Shown here: piece after piece, positions 25,045 to 33,052 of the stretch
Layout of the letters: each line of letters starts with the position of its first letter
How positions within the stretch are numbered: position 1 is the first letter of the stretch
Assembly: GCA_011523945.1 (NCBI GenBank)
Contig: WTFU01000192.1
Location: 1-33,052 of the forward strand
Direction of reading: 5' to 3'
DNA length: 33,052 bases
Origin: Mariniblastus sp.
GTDB taxonomy: Bacteria > Planctomycetota > Planctomycetia > Pirellulales > Pirellulaceae
Program-made: the position numbers and the translations under genes
Notes under the pieces: model-generated
Told to the model about the DNA's origin: nothing
The model's input: only the letters and a program-made list of their open reading frames with translations
Databases searched by the model: none

Positions 25045-26016
25045 TCAGCCAATTTGACGCAAGGTCTCCGAAGGCAATTCACCAAATTGAGTCTTATACG
25101 ATTGTGAAAAATCGCCAAAGTGAAAAAATCCGAACTGGCACGCAACCGAAGTCACCGTAGTTTCCTCAGCACGACATTGCTTCAGCCTGTGCCGAACTTG
25201 ATGTAAACGGTGACGTTTTAAATAATTCATCGGCGAGATACCAAGACATTTTTTGAACGCATATTGCAGCGTCCGCTCACTGACTTGCGTTGCCTCACAC
25301 AAGTCAACCATCCGCAAGTGCTCCTCGGGCCGCTCTTTCGAATAATCTTCTGCGACGCGAACCAGAGCCCTTGATTTCGCCAACCCTTTTGATTTTTCTG
25401 AAATTTCAATTTCAGGATACTCCTCCACGATAGAACGATGGATGGAGTAAGCAACTAGCATCAATGCACGATCACGCAGCGCTTCCTGAATTTTTAACCG
25501 CTGCTCCGCCTCTAAACCGTGGGAATTAAACTGCCGAATAAAATCTGGCCAACTCGCTACCCAATAACTGGACTCTAAATCGACCATCGCGCTGTGCATT
25601 GTGGCACTTTGCTCAAGAGCATCTCCGAACAAAGTCTGGTAATAAGGCTCGAGTTGCTCGGGGGGGACAAATATCGAACTGGAGGAAAATGCACCGTCGT
25701 TAATACAGCTGTCAAAATCAAACGTCGGCGGCATGATAAACACACGACGGGCATCGATTCGCTCTCCGGCAAAATGCCCTCCGTGGGCCGTATCAAACAA
25801 GGTAGCTACGTACCGGCGAGCAGGCAGCCGCGACCGAACCACAATCGACTGATTAACAAATAAACTCAATAATTTGATTCCGTCTAATTCAATGACGGTT
25901 TGCGAGCTTCGAAATTCTGTCTCGGTTAGCTGCACCAACTCCAACGACGTCCCAAATAACGAACCGTCCCAATCGGATGGGTCGGTAATGATTTGTGTCA
26001 TCGTTTGGATTTTCAT
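25045..26016 (-). CDS. AraC-family transcriptional regulator (EutR-like)
   Basis: A 323-residue regulator. The C-terminal 95 residues hold the two helix-turn-helix units of AraC proteins: MVDLCEATQVSERTLQYAFKKCLGISPMNYLKRHRL and then VTSVACQFGFFHFGDFSQSYKTQFGELPSETL. The FGFFHFGDFS pattern is nearest to EutR, the ethanolamine-utilisation activator, among those I know. The N-terminal 220 residues are an effector domain without a recognisable cupin motif. No eut genes are near. ATG 26016 has GGTGA closely upstream. The gene ends 33 bases from the convergent diheme cytochrome gene and diverges from hom across 322 bases. The nearest plausible targets are the aldehyde dehydrogenase/beta-helix/cytochrome genes, but that is positional inference only. 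Confidence 0.87.
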   Translation of the reverse strand: MKIQTMTQIITDPSDWDGSLFGTSLELVQLTETEFRSSQTVIELDGIKLLSLFVNQSIVVRSRLPARRYVATLFDTAHGGHFAGERIDARRVFIMPPTFDFDSCINDGAFSSSSIFVPPEQLEPYYQTLFGDALEQSATMHSAMVDLESSYWVASWPDFIRQFNSHGLEAEQRLKIQEALRDRALMLVAYSIHRSIVEEYPEIEISEKSKGLAKSRALVRVAEDYSKERPEEHLRMVDLCEATQVSERTLQYAFKKCLGISPMNYLKRHRLHQVRHRLKQCRAEETTVTSVACQFGFFHFGDFSQSYKTQFGELPSETLRQIG

Positions 26017-26338
26017 GCTATCACCATCCAGTACGGCTTAGATCACGCCCGTTTCAAAGGATAACGGATTTGAATTGGTTTTTCCTGCTTTCCATGAAAA
26101 AAACACGACAAACTTTCAAAATACCAAAATAGCGCGACAACCAAGGGAAGCCATGCAGATTTGCCTTAATCTCCGCAGCCATCCAAAAACCTATTCAACT
26201 TCAACAAACAATCGATAACACCCAATATCCAAACTTCATTGCATTGAAGTCCGCCAATGTCGCTTGAGAAAAACATAGACTCACCCTACATTGGCAGTCA
26301 CTATTTTAATCTGCGAAGCCAAACAAACTGCTAAATAA
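26017..26338. other. Divergent intergenic region between the AraC-type gene and hom, with a palindrome
   Basis: These 322 bases hold no gene. They should contain the promoters of both neighbours; no clear -35/-10 pair, riboswitch, or Thr/Ile-rich leader peptide upstream of hom is visible. ACTTCA-TTGCAT-TGAAGT at 26233-26250 is a perfect 6+6 palindrome and a candidate regulator site, about 90 bases before the hom start. Confidence 0.45.
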
Positions 26339-27637
26339 ATGAATAAAACAGGCGTAGCGATTGTCGGATTGGGGACAGTCGGGCAGGGCGTAGCTCAATT
26401 ACTTCTTGACCATGGAGACCGCACCGCACGACACGCGGGACGAACACTTTGGCTCAGCCATGTAGTTGTTAAAGACATTCACAAACCGCGTGATGTTGAT
26501 CTGCCTGCAGGTATTCTTACAAATGACCTCAACAAGGTAATCGATGACGATTCGGTCAAAGTTGTCGCCCAGCTCGTTGGTGGAATTGAACCTGCACGCT
26601 CCATCATTTTGAAGCTACTCGAAAGTGGAAAAGACGTAGTCACGGCCAACAAGGCATTACTGGCGGAACACGGGCCAGAAATTTTCGATCGCGCTCGGCA
26701 ATTGGGACGCTCGGTTGCGTTTGAAGCATCCGCAGCAGGCGGAATTCCAATTATTACAAACATGAGCCAATGTCTTTCTGCCAACCAAATTGAATCACTT
26801 TACGCGATTCTTAATGGAACAAGTAATTTTATTCTCTCAAAAATGGACAGCGAAGGTGGTGACTACCAATCAGCTCTCTCGTTAGCCCAGCAGTTGGGTT
26901 TAGCGGAAGCAGATCCCGCCATGGACGTCGATGGTACGGACGCTGCCCAGAAACTTGCCATCCTTGCTCACCTTTGCTTTGGAGCCCGCGTTCACTGGTC
27001 TGATATTCCTCGGCGGGGAATCGACTCAATCGATGACCGCGATTTGAAATTTTCAAAACATCTTGGCTATCGAATCAAGTTAATTGCTTTCGCCAAATTA
27101 GCAGGATCGGGTATCCAATTGATGGTATCACCAATGCTGGTAAAAACGGGAAAGCCACTCGCCGAAGTGCAAGCCAACTTCAACGCGGTGAGTGTTGTTG
27201 GAGATGCGGTTGGCCCTGTCTTTTTTCATGGCCAGGGTGCTGGGCAAATGCCAACCGCCTCGGCAGTCGTAGCTGACATGATCGACACTGCTGTGGGACG
27301 TACAGCAATTACCTTTAAAACCCTTGAATTGTGGGCAGACGGCCACCAACGCGTCGATTTTGCCGAGCCCGGCGATCTTGAAGGCCGGTATTACATGAGG
27401 TTCGATGTCGTTGATCAACCAGGGGTCATGGGGCAAATCACAGGCCGTTTGGGGCAACATGGAATCTCAATTGCATCGGTATATCAACACGAAACTCAAA
27501 ATGAACATCAACAAACGGTCCCAATTGTAATTATGACGCATGCCGCCAAAGAATCAGCGGCTCGTGCAGCAATGAAACAAATTGCCGATATGCCTACCGT
27601 TGCTGAATCTCCGGAACGTTTTAGAATTCTGAGCTAA
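26339..27637 (+). CDS. hom: Homoserine dehydrogenase
   Basis: Reduces aspartate-4-semialdehyde to homoserine with NAD(P)H, the branch step to threonine and methionine. The 432-residue product has the three standard parts. First is an N-terminal nucleotide-binding domain with GLGTVGQGV (10-18) and VTANKALLAEHG (Lys105). The catalytic domain follows, with FEASAAGGIPII, LNGTSNFIL and AEADPAMDVDGTDAAQKLAIL (Lys205). A C-terminal ACT domain (about 352-430, YYMRFDVVDQPGVMGQITGRL) is expected to mediate threonine feedback. The second glycine of the dinucleotide motif and overall length are normal. ATG 26339 has no Shine-Dalgarno, so leader-dependent initiation is poor by eye. It heads a rightward three-gene amino-acid cluster with apgM-like and leuB genes, 95 bases before the next gene. 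Confidence 0.95.
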   Translation: MNKTGVAIVGLGTVGQGVAQLLLDHGDRTARHAGRTLWLSHVVVKDIHKPRDVDLPAGILTNDLNKVIDDDSVKVVAQLVGGIEPARSIILKLLESGKDVVTANKALLAEHGPEIFDRARQLGRSVAFEASAAGGIPIITNMSQCLSANQIESLYAILNGTSNFILSKMDSEGGDYQSALSLAQQLGLAEADPAMDVDGTDAAQKLAILAHLCFGARVHWSDIPRRGIDSIDDRDLKFSKHLGYRIKLIAFAKLAGSGIQLMVSPMLVKTGKPLAEVQANFNAVSVVGDAVGPVFFHGQGAGQMPTASAVVADMIDTAVGRTAITFKTLELWADGHQRVDFAEPGDLEGRYYMRFDVVDQPGVMGQITGRLGQHGISIASVYQHETQNEHQQTVPIVIMTHAAKESAARAAMKQIADMPTVAESPERFRILS

Positions 27638-27732
27638 GGCTTTCTTCTGAGTCTCATGTCGAATTAATTAGTAGTGGCCACGATGCTGATTCATCATGGC
27701 TTTACTCTCACATAAAGATCACATAATCAACT

Positions 27733-28938
27733 ATGAAATACGTCATCATTATTCCTGATGGATGCGCCGACGAATCTCAAGCGGAACTCGATGGCCAAAC
27801 ACCTCTCGCAGCAGCAGTAACGCCTGCCATGGACAAGATTGCTACAAACGGCATTGTCGGTTGTGCTAACCACACCCCCGCTCACCTGCCCGCCGGTAGC
27901 AGCGTCGCGAACATGAGCCTGCTCGGCTACGACCCAATCAAAAATTACACCGGTCGAGCACCACTCGAGGCGGCAGCACAGGGCATCGAACTGGGTGAGC
28001 ACGACTGGTGTATTCGTTGCAACCTTGTCACGGTCACCGACCAAACCATGACGAGCTTTACTGCAGGGCATATTTCATCGGAAGATGGCAAAGCACTTTT
28101 AAAAACCGCGCAAGAAAATTGCCCCCATTCCCAGTTAGAGTTTATTCCCGGCGTGAGCTACCGCAACCTGCTCATGTATCGAGGCACCCCCGATTCTCCC
28201 GCTCCGTTTTCTAACGAAACGAGAGCGACTCCTCCACATGATCTCTCCGACAAATCGGTCGCCGAAGATTTTCCGCGAGGGCCTGGCAGTAAGCTGCTGT
28301 GTGATTTGATGAATCAGAGTACCGATTGGTTTTCTGAGCACTCGGTAAATCAAGACCGCCAAAATAATGATCAACTCACCGCAACCAACATTTGGCTCTG
28401 GGGTTTGGGGCAACGGCCAAACTTAACGCCCTTTAGCCAGCTGCATGGGATCAACGGGGCAATGATAACCGCAGTTGATTTACTCCGTGGTTTGGCAGCG
28501 TTGATTGGATGGGATCGAATCGAAGTTCCTGGAGCGACCGGCTACACCGACACCGACTACGCCGCCAAAGGGAAATACGCAATCGATGCACTAGAGAAAT
28601 ACGATCTGGTCTGCGTACACATCGAAGCTCCTGATGAATCATCCCACGAGGGTGACCTCGCGAAAAAAATCACTTCACTCGAAGAAATTGATAACAAAAT
28701 CGTTGGCCCTATTCTCGCGCACCTCGAAGCGAGTGGCGAGGAATTCCGAATCCTTGTAACCCCTGACCACCCGACTTACCTTAGCACAAAAACTCACACG
28801 CACGGCAACGTTCCGTTTACCATATGCGGAGCTGGCATTTCAGCGGATCAATTCGAAAACTACAACGAATCAAACGCGGATTCCAGCGATTTAAAAATGC
28901 TTAACGGCTGGGAACTGATGCCATTTTTCTTAAAATAG
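27733..28938 (+). CDS. ApgM-family phosphoglycerate mutase homologue, possible homoserine kinase
   Basis: A 401-residue alkaline-phosphatase-superfamily protein of the archaeal-type cofactor-independent phosphoglycerate mutase group (COG3635). Motifs are IIIPDGCAD at the start (metal-binding Asp9), the phospho-acceptor region PAGSSVANMSLLGYDP (Ser56), APLEAAAQGIEL, CVHIEAPDESSHEGD and ILVTPDHPTYLSTKTHTHG with the second metal site. Bacterial members found beside hom and threonine genes are classed as proposed homoserine kinase (TIGR02535). Its position directly after hom argues for that reaction, homoserine to O-phosphohomoserine, and against glycolysis. The residue after Ser56 is Ser where I would expect Asp, from memory of the family. 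ATG 27733 is the natural start. It lies 56 bases before leuB. Confidence 0.88.
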   Translation: MKYVIIIPDGCADESQAELDGQTPLAAAVTPAMDKIATNGIVGCANHTPAHLPAGSSVANMSLLGYDPIKNYTGRAPLEAAAQGIELGEHDWCIRCNLVTVTDQTMTSFTAGHISSEDGKALLKTAQENCPHSQLEFIPGVSYRNLLMYRGTPDSPAPFSNETRATPPHDLSDKSVAEDFPRGPGSKLLCDLMNQSTDWFSEHSVNQDRQNNDQLTATNIWLWGLGQRPNLTPFSQLHGINGAMITAVDLLRGLAALIGWDRIEVPGATGYTDTDYAAKGKYAIDALEKYDLVCVHIEAPDESSHEGDLAKKITSLEEIDNKIVGPILAHLEASGEEFRILVTPDHPTYLSTKTHTHGNVPFTICGAGISADQFENYNESNADSSDLKMLNGWELMPFFLK

Positions 28939-28994
28939 GGCGACCGGAGAATCGTCTCAAATAACGGGAATTCCATTTTTAGGATCAGGTTAAG

Positions 28995-30077
28995 ATGAAG
29001 AAATCAGGTACCGTCGCAGTTCTTCCAGGAGACGGAATTGGTCACGAGGTCACGGCGCAGGCCATTCGCGTTATCGACAAACTCAATTCAGATTTCTCTA
29101 CTGGCCTGGAATGCACTACCGCGCCCGTCGGCGGAACCGCCTTTGACTTACATGGGCATCCCCTGCCACCAGAGACACTCGAACTTGCCCGCCAATCCGA
29201 TGCTGTTCTGCTGGGCGCCGTTGGTGGTCCTCAATGGGAAAAGATCGCTCGCGAGCACCGCCCTGAACGGGCTCTGCTATCCTTAAGGAGTGAGCTTGAA
29301 TTATTTTCCAACCTTCGCCCCGCGTTACTTTTCCCGGAATTGGCATCCGCATCCACGCTCAAGCCTGAAGTAGTCTCAGGTCTCGATATCATGATCGTTC
29401 GTGAATTGACGGGAGGTATCTACTTCGGCGAACCTCGAGCCATGACAACCGATGAAGACGGTAACCGGATTGGATACAACACCATGGTTTACCGTGAGTC
29501 GGAAATTCGCCGCATTGCTCACTCGGCCTTTCAAGTTGCTCAACAACGCGACCAACGTGTATGCAGTGTCGACAAGGCGAACGTGATGGAAGTCTCTGAA
29601 CTGTGGAGAGAGATCGTGACTGACGTGAGCGGTGACTACCCGGAAGTTGAACTCTCCCACATGTACATTGACAACGCCTGCATGCAATTAGTGCGCGCTC
29701 CAAAACAGTTCGACGTTATTGTGACGACCAATCTCTTTGGAGACATCCTTTCCGATGCCGCTTCCATGTTAACCGGTTCGATTGGAATGCTCCCCTCCGC
29801 TTCGCTCGACGCAGACAAGAAAGGCATGTACGAACCGGTGCATGGCTCCGCACCCGACATCGCCGGGCAAAACCTAGCCAACCCACTGGCAACCATTTTA
29901 TCGGTAGCCATGATGCTTAGAACAACGTTTGAAAACAGCATCGACGCCGAACGAATCGAGAACGCAGTCAAGAACGTCCTAGCCAACGGACTACGAACGG
30001 CAGACATTGCTCACGCGGGAGAGGACTACATCGGCACCTCAGAGATGGGGGATGCGGTGGTTGCTGAAATCAAATAG
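28995..30077 (+). CDS. leuB: 3-isopropylmalate dehydrogenase
   Basis: Oxidises and decarboxylates 3-isopropylmalate to 2-oxoisocaproate in leucine synthesis. At 360 residues it has the normal length. Motifs in order are [17 protein letters not shown] at the N-terminus, [11 protein letters not shown], the substrate Arg segment [39 protein letters not shown], and the family signature [27 protein letters not shown]. The NAD-specific [22 protein letters not shown] ends the series. The GGIYFG and LFSNLRP stretches separate it from isocitrate and tartrate dehydrogenases. ATG 28995 follows a short AGG-type site. It closes the hom cluster and faces the convergent large cytochrome gene with only 30 bases between the two stop codons. 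Confidence 0.96.
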   Translation: MKKSGTVAVLPGDGIGHEVTAQAIRVIDKLNSDFSTGLECTTAPVGGTAFDLHGHPLPPETLELARQSDAVLLGAVGGPQWEKIAREHRPERALLSLRSELELFSNLRPALLFPELASASTLKPEVVSGLDIMIVRELTGGIYFGEPRAMTTDEDGNRIGYNTMVYRESEIRRIAHSAFQVAQQRDQRVCSVDKANVMEVSELWREIVTDVSGDYPEVELSHMYIDNACMQLVRAPKQFDVIVTTNLFGDILSDAASMLTGSIGMLPSASLDADKKGMYEPVHGSAPDIAGQNLANPLATILSVAMMLRTTFENSIDAERIENAVKNVLANGLRTADIAHAGEDYIGTSEMGDAVVAEIK

Positions 30078-30092
30078 GCAATGACAGACAAA

Positions 30093-30108
30093 ACCAATTC
30101 CCGTTGGT
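30093..30108 (-). terminator. Small hairpin between convergent leuB and the DUF1592 gene
   Basis: ACCAA/TTGGT with a 6-base loop, followed on the minus strand by TTTTG. It overlaps the last base of the DUF1592 stop codon. Stem and T-run are short, so it is only a possible terminator for the leftward gene. Confidence 0.3.
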
Positions 30109-33052
30109 CATTTGTTTAAGAAAATCTCACTCTGCACCACCAATTTAATCAAATCCCGGACCCCACCGTTCGCGTTGGCAAGCTCCCGCACAATTCGATC
30201 GACCTCCCCCCGGTCCAACGGTTCCATTAATCTACCACTGGAATAGCTCATCAACTTCTCAGTAAGGCAACGGGTGACCTCGTCCTCGCGCGTCAACAGC
30301 ATTTGCTTAAACTCAACAATATCTTCAAGCAATTCTCCATTCGCCATCGTCGCCGAGGTGTTGATTTGATCCTTGGACCTTGGATACTTATCTCGCCAAC
30401 GTCCAATTTGATCGAAGTTTTCAAACGCAAACCCCATTGGATCAATTTTTCGATGGCAACCATTGCACGCTTCATGCTTGCGATGCAACAGCAACTGCTC
30501 ACGAATCGTGGAGGCTTCCCGAGTATCTGTCGGGAGTGGCTCTACATCAGGCGGAGGAGGGGAGGGTGGCGAACCCAAAACGTTTTCCAATACCCATGCC
30601 CCACGCACAATCGGAGAAGTATCTACTCCATTCGCAGTCGCTGTCATGACACCCGGAAGGACAATAATCCCGCCCAGACGCGGATCGCTAATCTCAATTT
30701 TCCGCAGTGCACTTCCTCGAATGTCTTCGCGCCGGTAGATCCACTTCCCCAACACCTCATTCATGTAGACATATCGGGAATCAATCAACTGACTGACCGG
30801 AGCATTATTGGTTACCACATCTGAAAAATATCGAGAAACCTGTTCGATCATCAGTTGCTCGACATTCAAGTTTCGATAGAACTGCTCTGATGGTGGCATC
30901 TTCCCAAGCTTATCCAAACGCAACCACGCTGCTGTAAAGTTCTGGATAAATGATTCTGCCTTTTCATCAGCTAACATTCGGTCGACCTGCTGTGCCAAAA
31001 CTTGGGGGTTATCCAGTATCCCCTTCTTTGCCAGTTCAAAAAGAGCGTCATCCGGCATCGACGACCATAGAAAGTAGCTTAAACGCGAAGCAATTTCATA
31101 CGAATCCAGAGGCCCCGAATCTTCGCTGCGATATAAAAATTGAGGCGAACACAAAATAGCCAGATAGCCATCCTGCAAAGCACCAACCACTCCGTTCGCT
31201 CTCGACAGCGCACCGCCACCATCTCGCGAAGTCTGACCATTAAACGACAAGGAAGTTGGTGACACGCCAGGACCTGACCAACTCGCTCGAAAACGATTGG
31301 GAGAACCGAAGGCAAAATACTCAATACGGAGATCGTGCGTCCCTGTTTTTAATGACACACTCCCTTTTTTCGGTGTCGCTCCATGCAAACCATCATGCTC
31401 AACCACGATTTCGCTATTGATTAGAATCCTTGCGCCATCGTCCGACGCCATCTCAAATACATACTCGCCATTTTCGGGAACCTTTATTTTCCCTTCGCAA
31501 ACGAGTCCAAAATAATCCTTCGCTTGAAACACATTCAAATCGACCATTCCACCCGGAAAGACTCCTTCCGAAACTGGGGTAAGGGACTCGAATTCAGGCA
31601 ATTTGCTCCAGCGACCACGATATATTCGATATCGCAAATCCTCAGCCGTTCCACCTTGCTTCTTCTCAATAGCTTCTAAAACCAAACTGATATACGGTTC
31701 CATTTCCTCTTTTGAAACCGGACGCCGAAAAGCTCGCTCAGCAAATCGAAAAAGTAGTTTTCGAACCTCACCTTCCTCGCCCGAGCCATCTCCATAAAGC
31801 AATTGATGGCTCTTGGGAGGCCACGAATCGATCAACGGCTCCAAAGTCAAGCTATGAATCTTTACCCAAGGTCCCAGGTAATTCTGCAATAGTGCCGTTT
31901 CCATCTCCTTCGTTCTTTTGCGACGCACATTTTCGAATTCCGTTTTATCAGCAAACTGTGACTGCTTTGGAGGTTCAATAAATCTCTCCGGCAAATACTT
32001 TTTCACCAATCTCTCGGTCTGCAATTCCCGTGAAGTAGGACCATTTTGCCACGTTATCTGTGGCCCCCAGTCCCCATCAATCCACACTTCGCAAGAAAAC
32101 TCGCGAATCCTACCATCAGCCGGAATTTCCCAACTGGAAACAGGAATCTGATTTCGGCCTTTGACCAGCTCGAGACTCAATCGAAAAGGTTCATTCTGCG
32201 GGGTTGGAACCAGTTCCCCCCACGGGTGATGCTGATTACCCGCTGAAATCTCGATTACCACTCGATAATGAGCTGAAACGCCTACTCGATCCAATTCGTC
32301 AATTCTCAATGATGTACCACGGAAAAGTGAATCAAATTGGGGGTTATTCTCAGCAGCGATCCGCTCCAGTTCTCCAGCACCTCGTTTATTGAGTGGAGCA
32401 TTGATTCGCTTTTTTTGAACGTTTGGTTTTATTTCCAGATGGGTAGCCGCCGCAATCGATTCATCTGCGGCTCCATAAATTAAGTTCAGCAAAAAGTCCG
32501 ACATTACCAGCTTCTCGCCGATATTGGCGGAGCCATCCGCACCTTCATCCGCGGGAAAAAAGCGAACCGGATCGTCAGCCGTATGCTCGACTCGGCCGTT
32601 ACCGTTGTTATCGTAAAGCCGCGTATCCGCTATTCCCGGGCGGTACATCAGCCCATCGAGAAATAACAAATCACGAAACGTATTCCGTAATTCATGGCGG
32701 TTAAGCCTGCGTAAAACAGTTTGCCCCTGCGTGCTACGGCGGGCCGTATAGGCTGACTGAAGCTTCATCGTTAGCCGCTCGATAAATTGCGATGTCGCTT
32801 CGCGAGATGGCTGCGGGCTATCGGCCGGGGGCATTTCACCAAGGTTTAATTGATCCAGAATTTCCTGCCAGACAACGAGCGTTTCTAATTTCGAAAAATC
32901 ATTCCCGAGATCATCAAATCGTTGGTCATTTTCCTGACGCTGCGCACCATGACAGGCAAGACAATGCTTATTTAAAAACCCCTGTAATTCATCTGCCGTT
33001 GTGACGAATGAGCTGAAACCGCAAATTAAGATTGCAACTGGAACAATTAGAA
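30108..33052 (-). CDS. Planctomycete cytochrome protein DUF1587/1595/PA14/DUF1592/1588/1585, 5' end outside the window
   Basis: A large exported protein, partial here: the frame is open to the last base of the window, with about 980 residues visible. The first ATG in frame (32834) is internal, because upstream codons encode the end of a signal peptide (LIVPVAILICGFSSFVTTA) and a heme motif CLACH (32949-32963) leading to the PPAD motif. Then come DUF1587 (LRRLNRHELRNTFRDLL), DUF1595 (FAERAFRRPVSKEEMEPYI), a PA14-like insert (about 31250-31560, YVFEMASDDGARILINSE), DUF1592 (LSYFLWSSMPDDALFELA), DUF1588 with CNGCHRKIDPMGF (a second CxxCH, about 119 residues from the end) and DUF1585 at the C-terminus. 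Such proteins are usually encoded just before a DUF1552 gene, but here leuB follows on the other strand. A periplasmic redox role in carbohydrate breakdown has been suggested from their abundance; it is unproven. Confidence 0.92.
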   Translation of the reverse strand, partial: LIVPVAILICGFSSFVTTADELQGFLNKHCLACHGAQRQENDQRFDDLGNDFSKLETLVVWQEILDQLNLGEMPPADSPQPSREATSQFIERLTMKLQSAYTARRSTQGQTVLRRLNRHELRNTFRDLLFLDGLMYRPGIADTRLYDNNGNGRVEHTADDPVRFFPADEGADGSANIGEKLVMSDFLLNLIYGAADESIAAATHLEIKPNVQKKRINAPLNKRGAGELERIAAENNPQFDSLFRGTSLRIDELDRVGVSAHYRVVIEISAGNQHHPWGELVPTPQNEPFRLSLELVKGRNQIPVSSWEIPADGRIREFSCEVWIDGDWGPQITWQNGPTSRELQTERLVKKYLPERFIEPPKQSQFADKTEFENVRRKRTKEMETALLQNYLGPWVKIHSLTLEPLIDSWPPKSHQLLYGDGSGEEGEVRKLLFRFAERAFRRPVSKEEMEPYISLVLEAIEKKQGGTAEDLRYRIYRGRWSKLPEFESLTPVSEGVFPGGMVDLNVFQAKDYFGLVCEGKIKVPENGEYVFEMASDDGARILINSEIVVEHDGLHGATPKKGSVSLKTGTHDLRIEYFAFGSPNRFRASWSGPGVSPTSLSFNGQTSRDGGGALSRANGVVGALQDGYLAILCSPQFLYRSEDSGPLDSYEIASRLSYFLWSSMPDDALFELAKKGILDNPQVLAQQVDRMLADEKAESFIQNFTAAWLRLDKLGKMPPSEQFYRNLNVEQLMIEQVSRYFSDVVTNNAPVSQLIDSRYVYMNEVLGKWIYRREDIRGSALRKIEISDPRLGGIIVLPGVMTATANGVDTSPIVRGAWVLENVLGSPPSPPPPDVEPLPTDTREASTIREQLLLHRKHEACNGCHRKIDPMGFAFENFDQIGRWRDKYPRSKDQINTSATMANGELLEDIVEFKQMLLTREDEVTRCLTEKLMSYSSGRLMEPLDRGEVDRIVRELANANGGVRDLIKLVVQSEIFLNK

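Noticed and set aside
1-33052. CRISPR array, insertion sequence, prophage or defence island
   Set aside because: No regularly spaced repeats, transposase, integrase, nuclease-methylase or phage structural genes were found; the only long repeat is the DUF1559 inverted pair.

Overview
The window reads as chromosomal DNA of a planctomycete, most likely a marine member of the Pirellulales. This is inferred from gene content: two DUF1559 proteins with prepilin-type leaders, a PVC-type heme-binding-domain protein with two c-type heme motifs, a DUF1592/DUF1588/DUF1585 cytochrome protein with a PA14 insert, a sulfatase-free but esterase-rich polysaccharide context, and cysteine-rich secreted proteins. 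Several genes start with TTG or GTG. I see no insertion sequence, prophage, CRISPR array or rRNA; there is one tRNA-Ser(UGA).

Layout. 1-2233 (+): an OprO/OprP-like porin and a secreted cysteine-rich protein, closed by a clear intrinsic terminator. 2253-7402 (-): a run transcribed leftwards, UDP-glucuronate decarboxylase, secreted PQQ-propeller protein, flavin amine oxidase of the sarcosine/N-methyltryptophan oxidase type, and soluble transhydrogenase SthA. 7663-13416 (+): an overlapping RimB-like protease / RimK-like ligase pair (the ligase has an extra RCK_C domain), a hydroxypyruvate-isomerase-like TIM barrel, a receiver-like protein lacking the phospho-acceptor Asp, and a two-enzyme fusion of a SASA acetylesterase with a serine beta-lactamase-like domain. 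13583-17083 (-): a 1166-residue secreted SGNH + PVC-heme + diheme cytochrome protein, followed by a gene-poor stretch and the tRNA.

17889-20583: two divergently oriented DUF1559 genes, with a small membrane protein gene upstream of the leftward one. Their leader regions share a perfect 65-bp inverted repeat. 20775-26016: a rightward cluster of an aldehyde dehydrogenase, a parallel beta-helix lipoprotein and a diheme cytochrome, facing a convergent AraC/EutR-like regulator. The beta-helix and cytochrome match the recurrent two-gene pair TIGR03805/TIGR03806, whose function is unknown, and I regard this as the most promising system in the window. 26339-30077 (+): an amino-acid operon, homoserine dehydrogenase, an ApgM-family protein that may serve as homoserine kinase, and LeuB. 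30108-33052 (-): a large planctomycete cytochrome protein running off the right edge; its coding frame is open to the last base, so its start lies outside the window.

Taken together, the window mixes housekeeping metabolism (threonine/branched-chain amino acids, redox balance) with planctomycete envelope and periplasmic functions (porin, pilin-like proteins, multidomain cytochromes, carbohydrate esterases). All functional calls come from reading motifs by eye; no database search was run.
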